Of a stretch of DNA of 64,000 nt, positions 8,939-18,479 are shown piece by piece. Made by a program: the position numbers and the translations under genes. This DNA is from Sulfurimonas sp. HSL1-2. GTDB lineage: Bacteria; Campylobacterota; Campylobacteria; Campylobacterales; Sulfurimonadaceae. How positions within the stretch are numbered: the first letter of the stretch is position 1; each line of letters starts with the position of its first letter. The notes beneath the pieces were generated by a model, which did no database searches, was not told the DNA's origin, and saw only the letters and a list, made by a program, of their open reading frames with translations. The stretch covers positions 645,573-709,572 of the forward strand of contig NZ_CP147914.1 in assembly GCF_039645565.1 (NCBI RefSeq), in the 5' to 3' direction.

Positions 8939-10183
8939 TTAACGGCCGTGGACGGCGTCGTTGAGCGACCACATCGGCAGGAAGATACCGAGGGCCAGCA
9001 GTAGGACCATGGATGCGATAACAAAGAGCATGATCGGTTCGATCGCTTCGGCCAGACCGTCGATAATCTGGTCAAACCGCATTTTGTAGTAGTCGGTGAC
9101 TTTCTCAAGCATGGAGTCAAGCTGACCCCCCTGCTCACCGGCAGAGATCATCTGAATAATCATGTTTTCAAACAGCCCGGTGTCTGCAAGCCCTTCACTC
9201 AGTGAAGCTCCTTTCTCAACGGCCTGGCGCACAGTGGAGAGTTTTTCCTGCAACGGAAGGTTGTCGATCATGGCAATTGACGTGTCGAGCGCATCTGCAA
9301 TCGGAATACCTGCTTTAACCAGTGCGGAAAAAACCAGCGTAAAACGGTTGAGTGTCGAGTACATGATCAAATCTTTGATGAGATAGGTTTTCAACAGAAG
9401 TTGGTGCCAACGGAATCTGAACTCCCGGTTGGTATTGAGCATGTAGCGGAAAATAATAATCAGAACGATCAGTGCGGCTAACACGTAAGGGCCGAAATTG
9501 TTGAACAGATACTCAAGTTTCAACAGAATAATCGTAGGCAGTGGAAGATTGGCATGCAAATCTTCAAAGATCTGTTTGAACTGCGGTACGACGTAGGAGA
9601 TTAGAATCGTGAATGCAACAGCCATGGCGATCATGACGTTTCGCGGATAGGCCATTGCTTTTTTAAATTTGATGACGTTTCGACGGATCTCTTCGAGCAT
9701 ATCGGCAAGCTGGTAAAGCGAATCCGCCATATTACCTGTCTGCTCACCGAGTTCTACCATAGCCAGGGTCAGACCACCGAGCTGGAAACGGAAGTTTTCC
9801 ATGGATTTTGACATGCTGGAACCGGAGTTGATGTCTTCGGCGATAGAAGAGAAGATCTCTTCAAGTACCGGGTCATTGGAAGCGCGTGCAATCTCGTTGA
9901 GTGCATCATGCACGGAGATACCGGCATTGGTCATAACCGCAAGCTGACGAATCGAGGCAATCAGCGAGTCAGGCTTGACCTTTTTCTTCTTGATATTTCC
10001 TATGAAACGCTCTTTGAAGTGTTTGATCTGATCTTCAAGAGGTGCTGCACCTTCAGCGACATTGACGACGATTCCCGGATAGCGGACTTTGGCAATATAC
10101 ATTGCCTCTTTTTTACCGTCGGCATAAAAGCCGTGCTGAACCTTTTTACCTTTGGCCAGGACTGTTGCGAGATAGTATTTCAT
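8939..10183 (-). CDS. mshG: Type IV pilus/T2SS inner-membrane platform protein (MshG/GspF/PilC)
   Basis: The 414-residue protein contains two T2SSF domains (about residues 75-195 and 280-400), each with the family pattern of helical cytoplasmic residues before membrane helices, for example MVELGEQTGNMADSL and MISAGEQGGQLDSML. Three or four membrane helices are visible, including one at the extreme C-terminus. Proteins of this family form the membrane platform that the assembly ATPase drives to extend a pilus or pseudopilus. The start overlaps the end of the ATPase gene by four bases (ATGA), so the two are coupled. It is the last gene of the operon, directly before a terminator. Assignment to the MSHA subtype rests on the neighbouring mshE/mshL/mshM homologues. 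Confidence 0.92.
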   Translation of the reverse strand: MKYYLATVLAKGKKVQHGFYADGKKEAMYIAKVRYPGIVVNVAEGAAPLEDQIKHFKERFIGNIKKKKVKPDSLIASIRQLAVMTNAGISVHDALNEIARASNDPVLEEIFSSIAEDINSGSSMSKSMENFRFQLGGLTLAMVELGEQTGNMADSLYQLADMLEEIRRNVIKFKKAMAYPRNVMIAMAVAFTILISYVVPQFKQIFEDLHANLPLPTIILLKLEYLFNNFGPYVLAALIVLIIIFRYMLNTNREFRFRWHQLLLKTYLIKDLIMYSTLNRFTLVFSALVKAGIPIADALDTSIAMIDNLPLQEKLSTVRQAVEKGASLSEGLADTGLFENMIIQMISAGEQGGQLDSMLEKVTDYYKMRFDQIIDGLAEAIEPIMLFVIASMVLLLALGIFLPMWSLNDAVHGR

Positions 10184-11916
10184 TCTTTTGCCACCCTTAA
10201 GACTTCTTCGATGGTTGTTTTACCTTCGACAACCTTCTTCATCCCATTCTGGAACATACTAACAAAACCTTCCTGAATTGCCTGTTTCATCATCTCCTCT
10301 TTGGATGCACCCCTGGCAATCATACTGCTCAGTGTTTCAGTGATAGGAAGAACCTCACTGATCATTTCCCGGCCGAGATAGCCACTGCCGTTACACTCTT
10401 TGCACCCCACACCATGGTAAAAGACCGTTTCTGGCGGAAGGTAGGCTTTATACTCTTTGAGTATGCTTTGCGGTATTTCAAGCTCTTTTTTACAGTGGGG
10501 GCAGATTTTACGGACCAGACGTTGTGCCTGAACGGCAACAACGGCCCCGCTGATAAGGTAGGGCTCAATCCCCATATCTGCCATACGGGGCAGGGCACTG
10601 ATGGCATCATTCGTATGCAGTGTCGAGATGACGAGGTGACCGGTCAGAGCCGCCTTGATGGCGATTTCCAGGGTTTCGTGGTCACGGATCTCACCGATCA
10701 TGATCTTGTCTGGGTCCTGGCGCAAAATGGAGCGCAGTGCCGCGGCAAAGGTCATCCCCACCTGCGGATGAACCTGAACCTGTTGAATCAGGTTCATCCG
10801 GTATTCGACCGGGTCCTCAACGGTAATGACTTTATCTTCCACGTTACGCAGTTCGTTGAGGGCACCGTAGAGTGTTGTTGTTTTCCCCGAACCGGTCGGT
10901 CCCGTAACGAGGAGGATACCGTGCGGTTTTTTGAGTGCCTGGATAAGCTTTTTGTACCCGTCGGCATCCATACCGGCATCTTCCAGGCGGATAAGCGCCT
11001 TCTCTTTATCCAAAATACGCATAACGATCGACTCGCCGTAGAGAATCGGAAGCGTGGAAAAACGGAAGTCATATTCACGGTCACCGACTACTGCTGAGAA
11101 ACGACCGTCCTGGGGTTTGCGCTTTTCGGCAATATCAAGATTGGAGAGGAGTTTGAAGCGCGAGGCCAGCGGCGGGTAGATGTCCTGGTCGAAGATGAAA
11201 ATCTCGGCAAGTTTGCCGTCGACACGTGCACGGACGACGCAGTTATTTTCAGTCGGCTCGATGTGGATGTCACTGGCGCGGCTTTTGATACAGGTTTTCA
11301 GAATGACATTGATTAGCTGCAGGATTGATGAAGCATCCTTTTGCTCTTCGGGCGAACCGATCGTGTTGAGTTCTTTACGGATGTTGTCAACGAGGCCTTT
11401 GACGCTGCTTTTGATTTCGATCTTGTAGAGATAGGACTGGATCTGTTTTGCCGAAGCAATGGCAACCTGGAGCGGCTTGCGGGGGAAGACGCGCTGAATC
11501 GCTTCCTGGGCATCGATGTTAAGAGGATCGGCGAAGGCTACGGTGATGCTCATGTCATTTTCCGCTACCGGCAATGCGTTGGAGCGTTGCAGCAGATTGA
11601 GTTGAACGCGCTCGGCGAGGCGGTAATCCATATCGATCGAGTCGAGATCGATATACTGGATCTCAAGGACCTCCGCCAGATATTCCAGGACTGCTCTTTC
11701 GGGAAGGAAAGGGTACTGTTTGAGAATTTCCAGGTCATATTTACCTGCCCGGATCTGTTCGACGACAAAACGTTTGACAAAATTGAGTGAAACGGCACCG
11801 ACTTTCGTCAGTGTCTCCAGTAGAATCTCTTCTTTGACCCCGACCTTTACAAGGCGGTCAATCTGGGTCTGGGAGATATGCTTTTTTTCCAGAAGATCGT
11901 GTGTAATTCTATCCAC
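10180..11916 (-). CDS. mshE: Pilus/secretion assembly ATPase (MshE/GspE/PilB type)
   Basis: A 578-residue secretion ATPase. The N-terminal third resembles the T2SSE_N/MshEN region, which in MshE of Vibrio binds cyclic di-GMP; the second half of that repeat is recognisable but the diagnostic RLGxxL-type motif is not clean here, so c-di-GMP control is only a possibility. The C-terminal motor has Walker A GPTGSGKTTTLYG (about residue 335), Walker B IMIGEIRDHETLEIA, a His box LVISTLHTNDA and a four-cysteine zinc site, CPHCKKE followed by GCKECNGSG. It should power pilin polymerisation together with the MshG-type platform next to it. Confidence 0.94.
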   Translation of the reverse strand: MDRITHDLLEKKHISQTQIDRLVKVGVKEEILLETLTKVGAVSLNFVKRFVVEQIRAGKYDLEILKQYPFLPERAVLEYLAEVLEIQYIDLDSIDMDYRLAERVQLNLLQRSNALPVAENDMSITVAFADPLNIDAQEAIQRVFPRKPLQVAIASAKQIQSYLYKIEIKSSVKGLVDNIRKELNTIGSPEEQKDASSILQLINVILKTCIKSRASDIHIEPTENNCVVRARVDGKLAEIFIFDQDIYPPLASRFKLLSNLDIAEKRKPQDGRFSAVVGDREYDFRFSTLPILYGESIVMRILDKEKALIRLEDAGMDADGYKKLIQALKKPHGILLVTGPTGSGKTTTLYGALNELRNVEDKVITVEDPVEYRMNLIQQVQVHPQVGMTFAAALRSILRQDPDKIMIGEIRDHETLEIAIKAALTGHLVISTLHTNDAISALPRMADMGIEPYLISGAVVAVQAQRLVRKICPHCKKELEIPQSILKEYKAYLPPETVFYHGVGCKECNGSGYLGREMISEVLPITETLSSMIARGASKEEMMKQAIQEGFVSMFQNGMKKVVEGKTTIEEVLRVAKE

Positions 11917-11928
11917 TTCGGACTGCCT

Positions 11929-12477
11929 TTAACGGTAAATATGCTGTTTTGTTAATATTGTATCATAATATTCAGTGATGCCCAGATTCAGGGAGTGACC
12001 GGTGCGCTGAAGGAAAAGTTGATAGCTTCTGCGGGCATTTTTCGGATCGCTGAAAACATAGGTATCACCGTTTTTGACAAACTGGTTCGCACTATACAGA
12101 TCAAACACCCGTGAGAGAAGATGATCGGATGTGGGGAGGTTGAGGCCCGTAATCGGTACATGTTCCTCCAGGGCATTGAGCAAAAGACTTTTTTGCAGGA
12201 GAATCGCCGTGAAATAGGTGGCGTTTTTGCGTGCCTCCGGAGAGTTTTTCAGCATGACAATAGGCAATGCAAGGCGGTCGATCCGATCGGCTTCAAGGCA
12301 GGCAAAAGCATATAGAGAGATAAAACGCTCATCGTCTTGATGACGGTGAAGCTCTTTTACCCCTGTATTGCAGGCTTGAATATACTGACCGTTTTGATAG
12401 AGTCTGTAGAGTTCACTGCTGTCAGAAGCAGGGAGGAGTAATGGCACGAGTGTCAAAAGTGAAGCGAGGCGCTTCAT
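11929..12477 (-). CDS. Exported hypothetical protein in pilus operon
   Basis: A 182-residue protein with a short hydrophobic N-terminus (LASLLTLVPLLLPA) that looks like a signal peptide, followed by a mostly helical soluble region. The segments LYRLYQNGQYIQAC and the later DPKNARRSYQLFL have the look of degenerate tetratricopeptide helices, consistent with a periplasmic adaptor, but no known domain was recognised. Its start overlaps the upstream TPR gene by four bases and it ends 12 bases before mshE, so it belongs to the pilus operon. Function unknown. Confidence 0.75.
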   Translation of the reverse strand: MKRLASLLTLVPLLLPASDSSELYRLYQNGQYIQACNTGVKELHRHQDDERFISLYAFACLEADRIDRLALPIVMLKNSPEARKNATYFTAILLQKSLLLNALEEHVPITGLNLPTSDHLLSRVFDLYSANQFVKNGDTYVFSDPKNARRSYQLFLQRTGHSLNLGITEYYDTILTKQHIYR

Positions 12478-13418
12478 TCAAGCGAGCCTTTCTCCATCTG
12501 GTCCAGGGTGAGTTTGGCTTTGACGGAGCTGCTCTCCTGGATATAACTTTTCAGTGTCTTGATCGCCATCTCCTTTTGATCCATTTTATAAAGCGACTTG
12601 GCAAAGATAAGCCATGAATCCTCAATCGTACTGTCAAGTTCATTGGTGATCAACGCATAATTGTATGCCTGCTGGTAGTTGCCGATATTGTAATAACGTT
12701 TGGCGACAAAGAGACTCAGAACAGGGTTCTTGCTCTTTTTGAAACGGGCAATGACATCTTGAATATCTTTCATGTCATCGTCGCGCAGGATCGTCATACG
12801 ACCTGAATCTTCTGTATCATCCACTTTCTCTTGAGGCTTTTCGTTACTACTTTGCATAGATTTAACAGACTTTTGAGGCTGGATAGACGGCAAAGACTCT
12901 GCTTGAGGGGATGGCGCTTCAATGTTTTGGATTTCCTCTTCCGGGGGTGCTGAAATGACCGGAGCGGGAGTAGGCGCTTGTTTGACAGACTTTGGCTGTA
13001 CGGCAGGCGGGTCATTCCTGATAACAGGAGCCGGTTGTGTATTGACGTGCGCATAGTAGTCCATCACATCAGATTCCATCTCTTCCATGAATTCCATAGA
13101 AGGTGTAAGTTTCATTGTGGGGATTGCCGCTCTCTCTTCCCCCGGTGAATATGGAGTTTCTTCGACTTCAGCAGTGAGCACTTGTGATGGCGCGACGACT
13201 TGTTGAGTGGATGAAACCGCCGCTGTTTCTTGAACCGGAGAAGGTTTGATTATACCCGCTATTTTTACTTCTGTCGGCACCTGCGTGTCGGGAGTCATGA
13301 CAACAAAAGCCGCGATGACTATCGTGAGAACGACAGCTCCGCTACCGATCAGATAGGGAACCTGGCGCGTCCGACGATATTTTTTCCAACGCTGTTCGAG
13401 TTCAGGGACGTTAAGCAT
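12474..13418 (-). CDS. MshN-like membrane-anchored TPR protein
   Basis: The protein (314 residues from ATG 13418) has a short cytoplasmic N-terminus with basic residues, one membrane helix (about residues 20-40, IGSGAVVLTIVIAAFVV), a long proline-, glutamate- and serine-rich periplasmic linker, and C-terminal tetratricopeptide helices (from about residue 215, with the TPR-like FVAKRYYNIGNYQQAYNYA). This layout matches MshN/TPR accessory proteins of MSHA biogenesis clusters. A TTG 18 bases upstream (13436) is an alternative start, but the ATG keeps the usual short N-terminus. It overlaps the mshM gene by eight bases. Role inferred: periplasmic protein-protein scaffold of the assembly machine. 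Confidence 0.8.
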   Translation of the reverse strand: MLNVPELEQRWKKYRRTRQVPYLIGSGAVVLTIVIAAFVVMTPDTQVPTEVKIAGIIKPSPVQETAAVSSTQQVVAPSQVLTAEVEETPYSPGEERAAIPTMKLTPSMEFMEEMESDVMDYYAHVNTQPAPVIRNDPPAVQPKSVKQAPTPAPVISAPPEEEIQNIEAPSPQAESLPSIQPQKSVKSMQSSNEKPQEKVDDTEDSGRMTILRDDDMKDIQDVIARFKKSKNPVLSLFVAKRYYNIGNYQQAYNYALITNELDSTIEDSWLIFAKSLYKMDQKEMAIKTLKSYIQESSSVKAKLTLDQMEKGSLE

Positions 13419-14223
13419 GGATAAACCCCGTTTCAATACCCGCCATTTCGATCATTTTACGGCTCATGGACGTATAGTTGATCTGTGTCGGTTGATTCTC
13501 TTCATACCATGATGCAATACTGAAAAGGGCAAAGAGCAGTTTGTTGGTATTGCGGTAATTACCTTCGGTCAGTTCATGGATCCTGCGGACATTCTTATCG
13601 TTGAACATGTTGGCAACATCAAAACAGTTCGACCGAAGCAGTTTTTTCTGAATATAGATTTTCAGCTCTGCGGGGGAAGCGTTGAGAAGCTCCTGTGCCT
13701 CCCAGATACGCGATTGGAAGTGCTCTTTGGCAATAACATCTTCCTGTTCTGTTTTGTGGAGGGAGATAATAAACTTGATCTGTCGTGTGTCGGAGATCAG
13801 ACGTATTTTCTCCAACAGAGCCGTCGAATACATTTGTGCTTCATCCAGTAAAACTACCGGCGGTGTTTCAAAGGTATACTGCGCAGCCAACTCATTAAAA
13901 CGTGTAAAATGAATAGGTTCGTCTGTTATGTAGTCAAATACGTCACGTGCCAGTGAACGGAAAAACGCATCCTCATCCGTAATCGGAGTCTGAAAGAGAA
14001 CGATCTTTTGCCGGTCATGCAGCTCTTTGTAGATGCGGCTGAGCATCATACTTTTCCCTGTACCGGGTTTCCCGAACAGCAAGATCATTTTAAGGGGTTT
14101 TTTAATGGCTTCCATCAGGGATTTATAGACGATGGCGACGCGATCGAGCTGCACATATGCATTCGCGTCGACGACATCGAGAAAGACCTCTTTGGAAGCG
14201 TCAAAGAGGTTGTTATTCTGCAT
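13411..14223 (-). CDS. mshM: MshM/ExeA-type AAA ATPase
   Basis: A 270-residue AAA ATPase with Walker A LLFGKPGTGKSMM near residue 45, Walker B VVLLDEAQM near residue 120, a sensor-like IKFIISLHKTEQED and a C-terminal lid with TEGNYRNTNKLL. ExeA/MshM proteins help insert or position the secretin, often through cell-wall contact. This protein lacks the C-terminal membrane helix and peptidoglycan-binding region found in long ExeA, so it is a cytosolic short form as in MSHA clusters. It overlaps the secretin gene by 11 bases. The gene order mshL-mshM-mshN-like-mshE-mshG resembles the Vibrio MSHA secretory operon. Confidence 0.87.
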   Translation of the reverse strand: MQNNNLFDASKEVFLDVVDANAYVQLDRVAIVYKSLMEAIKKPLKMILLFGKPGTGKSMMLSRIYKELHDRQKIVLFQTPITDEDAFFRSLARDVFDYITDEPIHFTRFNELAAQYTFETPPVVLLDEAQMYSTALLEKIRLISDTRQIKFIISLHKTEQEDVIAKEHFQSRIWEAQELLNASPAELKIYIQKKLLRSNCFDVANMFNDKNVRRIHELTEGNYRNTNKLLFALFSIASWYEENQPTQINYTSMSRKMIEMAGIETGFIHA

Positions 14224-15877
14224 TGGCCTCGTCAGCAGTTGTATTATTGGTGTCGAGTCCTACTTCTCTGTCAGTAAACTTGGTATAGCCAAGGTCTGAA
14301 AGAGAGATTGTGTTGTTCTCTTTTTTAATAATGTGCGGTTCGATAACGATGACCAGCTCCGTCGTATCAATCCCTTTCTCTTCATATTTGAAGAGGTAAC
14401 CAAGGCCCGGGATGTCTCCGAGGAGGGGAACTTTATTGGTGTGCATGCTTTCGGATTTGTCGATCAGACCACCGATGACGATGCTGTTTCCATCTTTGAC
14501 TGTGACAACGGAAGCGAGCTGGCGGCGGTCAAGGTCCGGCGGCATAGTACGTTTTTGCTGCTCTGTTTCAGCACTGTTCAATTTGATCCGCGTCTGGCTT
14601 ACAGACGGGTTGATTTTCAGCGTGATGGTATTGTCGTTCGAAATTTCCGGAGTAATATCCAGGAGTACACCCGCAAAGATAGAGTTGACAACATCGTTCT
14701 GGGTAGTTTGGGACGTTCCTGAGGAGCTGCCTGCCAAAATACTGGACTGCTGAATTTTGTAAAAGTACTCCGTACCTACCGTGATCAGTGCAGGCTGGTT
14801 GTTGAGGGTCAAGACTTTTGGATTCGAAATCGCCTGGACATCTCCCTGCGTTTCAAGGAACTTGACCAGCTCATTGATCGTATTTCCGCCGTAGATTCTG
14901 AGCAGTGAAGCCGGACCGGTGTAGCCGCCGGTTCCCCCCGTCAGGATCTGACCTGTCGTGTCAAAGGTATTGACATTGAGCGCCTCGAGCTTGTCGATGG
15001 AGACATTAAGGTTCTGCAATGCGTAAATCTGTGACCAGTCGATACCGTTTGATTTGAGATCACTGAGTGTGACAGCCATCATACGTACATCAATGAGTAC
15101 CTGATACTGGATTTTTTTCTGTAGCTCTGTGAGATATTTCTCAAGACGCTGCTGCTGGCGTACCGTTGCAGTGACAGTGACCAGACCGGCATTTTTGTTG
15201 ACAATGGGCGCTTCCGCCTGATAGAAGTCTGTCGGACGGTTCAGGACACGCTGAAGCTCCAGGTCAAGTTCTTCCCAGAATTTAACTTCGTCCAGGGATT
15301 CGATTTTGATACCTGAGGTATTGTTTTTTGTGATTTGCTTTGAACCGTATCCGAGATCTGTTCCTACACCACCACCACTGCCGCCGCTACTGCCGCCGCT
15401 TCTGCTGCCACCTGAGCCTGATGTGCTAGAACCGCTCTGACTTCCCGTTGCCTGTGAGCTACTCAGAAGAATGTCCGTACTGCCGATACTCTTTCTGGCA
15501 CTGATGATGTAATCAATATTGTAGGTCTTCGTCTCAATGAACGAGATCTTAAGAATATTGTTCTCCAGTGTATAGTTCAGATTGTTGTCGACAAGGAGAA
15601 TATCCAATACTTCGTTCAGCGTCAGATTCTTAAGGTTCGTCCGCTGAAGACGTTTGGACATCTTCTTCTCAGCCTCGTTGTCACTGATGATCAGTGTCAG
15701 TTCACACTCATCGCTCAGCTGATCAATGTATTTGGAGATTGTCATCCCTTTTGCACCGCTGATGGAAAAGAGCTCGTAGGTACAGTCTGCTGCCTGTACC
15801 GATGAGGCCAACAGCACTGCCGCGGCTACCGAAGTGAGTGACTTGTTGATTTTATGGAATGGAGTCATGTTTTTCAT
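14213..15877 (-). CDS. mshL: MSHA-type secretin (outer-membrane pore)
   Basis: A 554-residue secretin. The signal peptide covers about residues 1-29 (ending SVQAADC). N-terminal STN/N-type domains follow, then a glycine/serine-rich linker near residues 140-175, then the N1-like region and the secretin barrel domain. The C-terminal signature VPLLGDIPGLGYLF with ELVIVIEPHI marks the pore. A cysteine just after the signal peptide could be lipidated, but the preceding residues are not a clean lipobox. The secretin lets the pilus or pseudopilus cross the outer membrane. AGGGA lies six bases before the start. The long Gly/Ser linker is unusual in composition and lies between the periplasmic N-domains. 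Confidence 0.93.
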   Translation of the reverse strand: MKNMTPFHKINKSLTSVAAAVLLASSVQAADCTYELFSISGAKGMTISKYIDQLSDECELTLIISDNEAEKKMSKRLQRTNLKNLTLNEVLDILLVDNNLNYTLENNILKISFIETKTYNIDYIISARKSIGSTDILLSSSQATGSQSGSSTSGSGGSRSGGSSGGSGGGVGTDLGYGSKQITKNNTSGIKIESLDEVKFWEELDLELQRVLNRPTDFYQAEAPIVNKNAGLVTVTATVRQQQRLEKYLTELQKKIQYQVLIDVRMMAVTLSDLKSNGIDWSQIYALQNLNVSIDKLEALNVNTFDTTGQILTGGTGGYTGPASLLRIYGGNTINELVKFLETQGDVQAISNPKVLTLNNQPALITVGTEYFYKIQQSSILAGSSSGTSQTTQNDVVNSIFAGVLLDITPEISNDNTITLKINPSVSQTRIKLNSAETEQQKRTMPPDLDRRQLASVVTVKDGNSIVIGGLIDKSESMHTNKVPLLGDIPGLGYLFKYEEKGIDTTELVIVIEPHIIKKENNTISLSDLGYTKFTDREVGLDTNNTTADEANAE

Positions 15878-15886
15878 CGTCTTTCC

Positions 15887-16318
15887 CTATTTGGCGTTGA
15901 TTTGGATTTTTGGGTTCTTCTTCTTCAAAGTGAGCGTAATCTGCTTTTTCTTCTTCTGAAGTAAGACGCTGTCACGTTCAATTTTTACGATAGCATACCC
16001 ATAGATGGTGTCATTTTGCTTATACCATTTACCGTCAATCAGTGCCGTATGGCTGTTGATGACAGATTCAAGCGTCAAAGGAGGCTTCGGTGCATAACGC
16101 TGCACATAGGCCGTTGTCCCCTTTTTTGCCTGAGGCGGTTGGTTCAGGATCAGTTGTGCTCTGAACGGATCCTGCAGCCCAAACAGGGCAGCTGACGAGA
16201 CCCCTTGCCTTGGGGGTTTGATGGCTGCAATCTCCTGATCGACCCATTGCATATCAGGCTGTACATCCTGTGCAAAAGCGAACAGAGGAAGCATGAGTAG
16301 TAGTAGTTTCGTTTTCAT
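15887..16318 (-). CDS. MshK/PilP-like periplasmic protein
   Basis: The start is placed at the ATG at 16318, which gives 143 residues and a clean signal peptide (MKTKLLLLMLPLFAFA); the frame extends upstream to another ATG at 16336, but that would add charged residues before the signal. The mature part has FGLQDPFRAQL, LTLESVINSHTALIDGKWYKQNDTI and VLLQKKKKQITL, the small beta-barrel pattern of MshK/PilP/GspC-like proteins that link the inner-membrane complex to the secretin. It sits directly upstream of mshL and overlaps the PilO-like gene by one base. The family call rests on size, strand pattern and context. Confidence 0.75.
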   Translation of the reverse strand: MKTKLLLLMLPLFAFAQDVQPDMQWVDQEIAAIKPPRQGVSSAALFGLQDPFRAQLILNQPPQAKKGTTAYVQRYAPKPPLTLESVINSHTALIDGKWYKQNDTIYGYAIVKIERDSVLLQKKKKQITLTLKKKNPKIQINAK

Positions 16319-16950
16319 TAGTAAGTGATCCCCCATACTGATGAGTTGACATCGAGTTCCAGTTTTTCTTTGGCACTCAGGCTGAGACCGTGCAGATCGA
16401 TAACCAGATCACTCTGTTCCATTGCGTTAATGAATTTGAGCATATTGTCAAAATCACCTGACGCAAAGACTTTGATGTCAAGTACGTGACCAAACTTCTC
16501 TTTTTCCAGAGCTCTTTTATTACTCAAGACGGAGAGCTTAACTTTGTACTTTTTGGCATTTTCAGCGATCGAGTCAATATATTTACCCCAGGCTTCCTCA
16601 TTATAGAAGAGTTCGGAGATCTGACTGATCTTGTAGCTGATATATTCATTCTTCTCTCTGACAGCCAGTGTTTCCGCTTTAATTGCTTCAATCTGGGCTT
16701 CGATCTGATGAATTTCGCTTTCAGGATGCATGGCGAGATACTGCTCATCTTCTCTGAGTTTCTTCTCGACCGCAATCCGTTCTGTTTTGATTTGCTGATA
16801 CTCAAGCTCTGAACTTTCCCAGAACAAAAGGTAGGAAAAAGCGATAAGTGCTACGGCGATCATGCCGTAGATCATATAGACTTCGCCCTGTTTTTTACTT
16901 GCGAAAGACTGGTCTATCGGATAGAGGTATTGTTCAATATTGAATTTCAT
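16318..16950 (-). CDS. MshJ/PilO-like inner-membrane alignment protein
   Basis: A 210-residue bitopic protein: short cytoplasmic N-terminus, membrane helix at about residues 25-44, a coiled coil of about 60 residues rich in Glu, Lys and Ala (residues 50-110), and a C-terminal ferredoxin-like fold (LSVLSNKRALEKEKFGHVLDIKVFASGDF...). This is the PilO/MshJ/GspM layout. These proteins pair with PilN-type proteins to set the periplasmic frame of the machine. The start overlaps the upstream PilM/PilN-like gene by four bases. Sequence identity to a named family is weak, so the call rests on architecture and neighbours. Confidence 0.8.
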   Translation of the reverse strand: MKFNIEQYLYPIDQSFASKKQGEVYMIYGMIAVALIAFSYLLFWESSELEYQQIKTERIAVEKKLREDEQYLAMHPESEIHQIEAQIEAIKAETLAVREKNEYISYKISQISELFYNEEAWGKYIDSIAENAKKYKVKLSVLSNKRALEKEKFGHVLDIKVFASGDFDNMLKFINAMEQSDLVIDLHGLSLSAKEKLELDVNSSVWGITY

Positions 16951-18479
16951 TTCAGCACCACCTTCAGATCACCGCGATAATAGCTGGTGTTGTCATCCAA
17001 TTCGATTTTTTCGATATTGTAATGGAAACGTTGTGTCCGGTTCTTTGTCATAAACTCGACAAGGTCGGTGATCTGTTTGTCTTTTTTAGCCATAACACTC
17101 AAATTGAATACTTTTTCATCTTCATCTTGATTGTATGTAATGTCTGATACACCGACGTCAAAGCGGTTCAACTCTCTCGTGAGCGCAGCCATGATCTCAC
17201 CCTTCATCGGGTAATTGACTTTGACATCATGGATCTTGATCAATGTGGCTTTCCGCTCTTCAAAGAGTTCGTTTTCCGCATCAAGCAGTTTCTGTGCTTC
17301 GGCCTTCTGTGCAAGCTTCAGGTTGATCGTCTCTTCCCGGGTGACTTTGATGGCATGTGTCTCACGGTACTCTTTTTCCAACAGTGCCTTCCGCACGCTT
17401 TCGGCATAGCCCATCGTCCAGTAGGTAACCGGGTAGGCGAACGCCACAACAAGCGAAAGTGCGGTGACCGCAAACAGCTTTCCGCTATGGCGTTGGAAGA
17501 ATGGCGGCGGCCGATGGTAGATGGAAAAGTTGACTTCATAGCGCGCGGATTTGTCCGTCCGGACATACAGCTGCATCAACTGATGGATCTGATCGATGTA
17601 GCTGTCCGTTGCAAATCCGTATGAGAAGTCGAACGCCTTGGCTTCAAAACCAAGGTACGTCTGGCAATATTCGTCAACCCCGGCGATAGAGCCGATCTGG
17701 GAGCCGATGTAGATCTCTTCGATCGTTTCGATTTCATAAGCGCGTTTGGCGTAGTTGAGAACGTCGTTGATATGGAGGAAAAGCTCACCGAAGAGTTTGA
17801 TCAGATACTTCTGATACTCCGGATTTTGTGTTGCAAGCCCTTCCGTCGCAAGCAGCGTCTGGAAATCAACGAGATCGATCTGCTCGCCCAGAAGTTCACA
17901 GAAGCGCTCATGCATGTCACGGAAAGCGTACTTCAGGCTCTTCGTATAAACGAATTCCTGTTCGTTGTAGAGCGTGAAGAACGCGTCGTTTTCCTGAAAG
18001 TAGATATAGCAGTGGGCGCCGTATCCCTGAACGATTTCATGGGTGTAAAGGGTTTTAAGCAGTAGCGGTACCGGAACGATCTGGTCGATATACTGCAGAT
18101 CGGAAACCGTCTGTGCAAAGGTTTCATCGATAATCAGCGGATCAACGATGAAGACGTGGAAAGTACGCTCTTTCGCACTCCCGTCTGTCGGTACCTCGAT
18201 ATAGTCGATCGTATACTCGATCGCCATGTCAAGGGCGAGTTCTTCATATGCCTTGGTTTCGATGACAAATGCAAGGTCATCGTCCGGGATATTTTTGCTT
18301 ACACCGATCTGCGCGGTGATGAAGCTACTCGTGTTGAGATAGGAGATCCCGTACTGTTTTTTACCGTACTGCGGGTTTTTAACGGCACTTAACTGGTTGC
18401 CGCTCCCCAAATAGTAGGTATGTTTGTACGGGTTGTTCGAGAGGACCGTATCAAAAACCTGCTCGTTTGAATTGTTCAT
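16947..18479 (-). CDS. PilM-like actin fold fused to PilN-like domain (MshI region)
   Basis: The 510-residue protein combines two roles usually split between PilM and PilN. The first 320 residues are soluble and resemble the actin-like MshI/PilM module. A single membrane helix follows (about residues 345-365, LFAVTALSLVVAFAYP), then a coiled coil and a C-terminal PilN-type ferredoxin-like domain (FDVGVSDITYNQ, YRGDLKVVLK). It would link the cytoplasmic ATPase to the periplasmic PilO-like partner encoded next. ATG 18479 is chosen because AGGGA lies upstream; the frame extends to an ATG at 18524 with no ribosome site. First gene of the pilus operon. Confidence 0.8.
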   Translation of the reverse strand: MNNSNEQVFDTVLSNNPYKHTYYLGSGNQLSAVKNPQYGKKQYGISYLNTSSFITAQIGVSKNIPDDDLAFVIETKAYEELALDMAIEYTIDYIEVPTDGSAKERTFHVFIVDPLIIDETFAQTVSDLQYIDQIVPVPLLLKTLYTHEIVQGYGAHCYIYFQENDAFFTLYNEQEFVYTKSLKYAFRDMHERFCELLGEQIDLVDFQTLLATEGLATQNPEYQKYLIKLFGELFLHINDVLNYAKRAYEIETIEEIYIGSQIGSIAGVDEYCQTYLGFEAKAFDFSYGFATDSYIDQIHQLMQLYVRTDKSARYEVNFSIYHRPPPFFQRHSGKLFAVTALSLVVAFAYPVTYWTMGYAESVRKALLEKEYRETHAIKVTREETINLKLAQKAEAQKLLDAENELFEERKATLIKIHDVKVNYPMKGEIMAALTRELNRFDVGVSDITYNQDEDEKVFNLSVMAKKDKQITDLVEFMTKNRTQRFHYNIEKIELDDNTSYYRGDLKVVLK

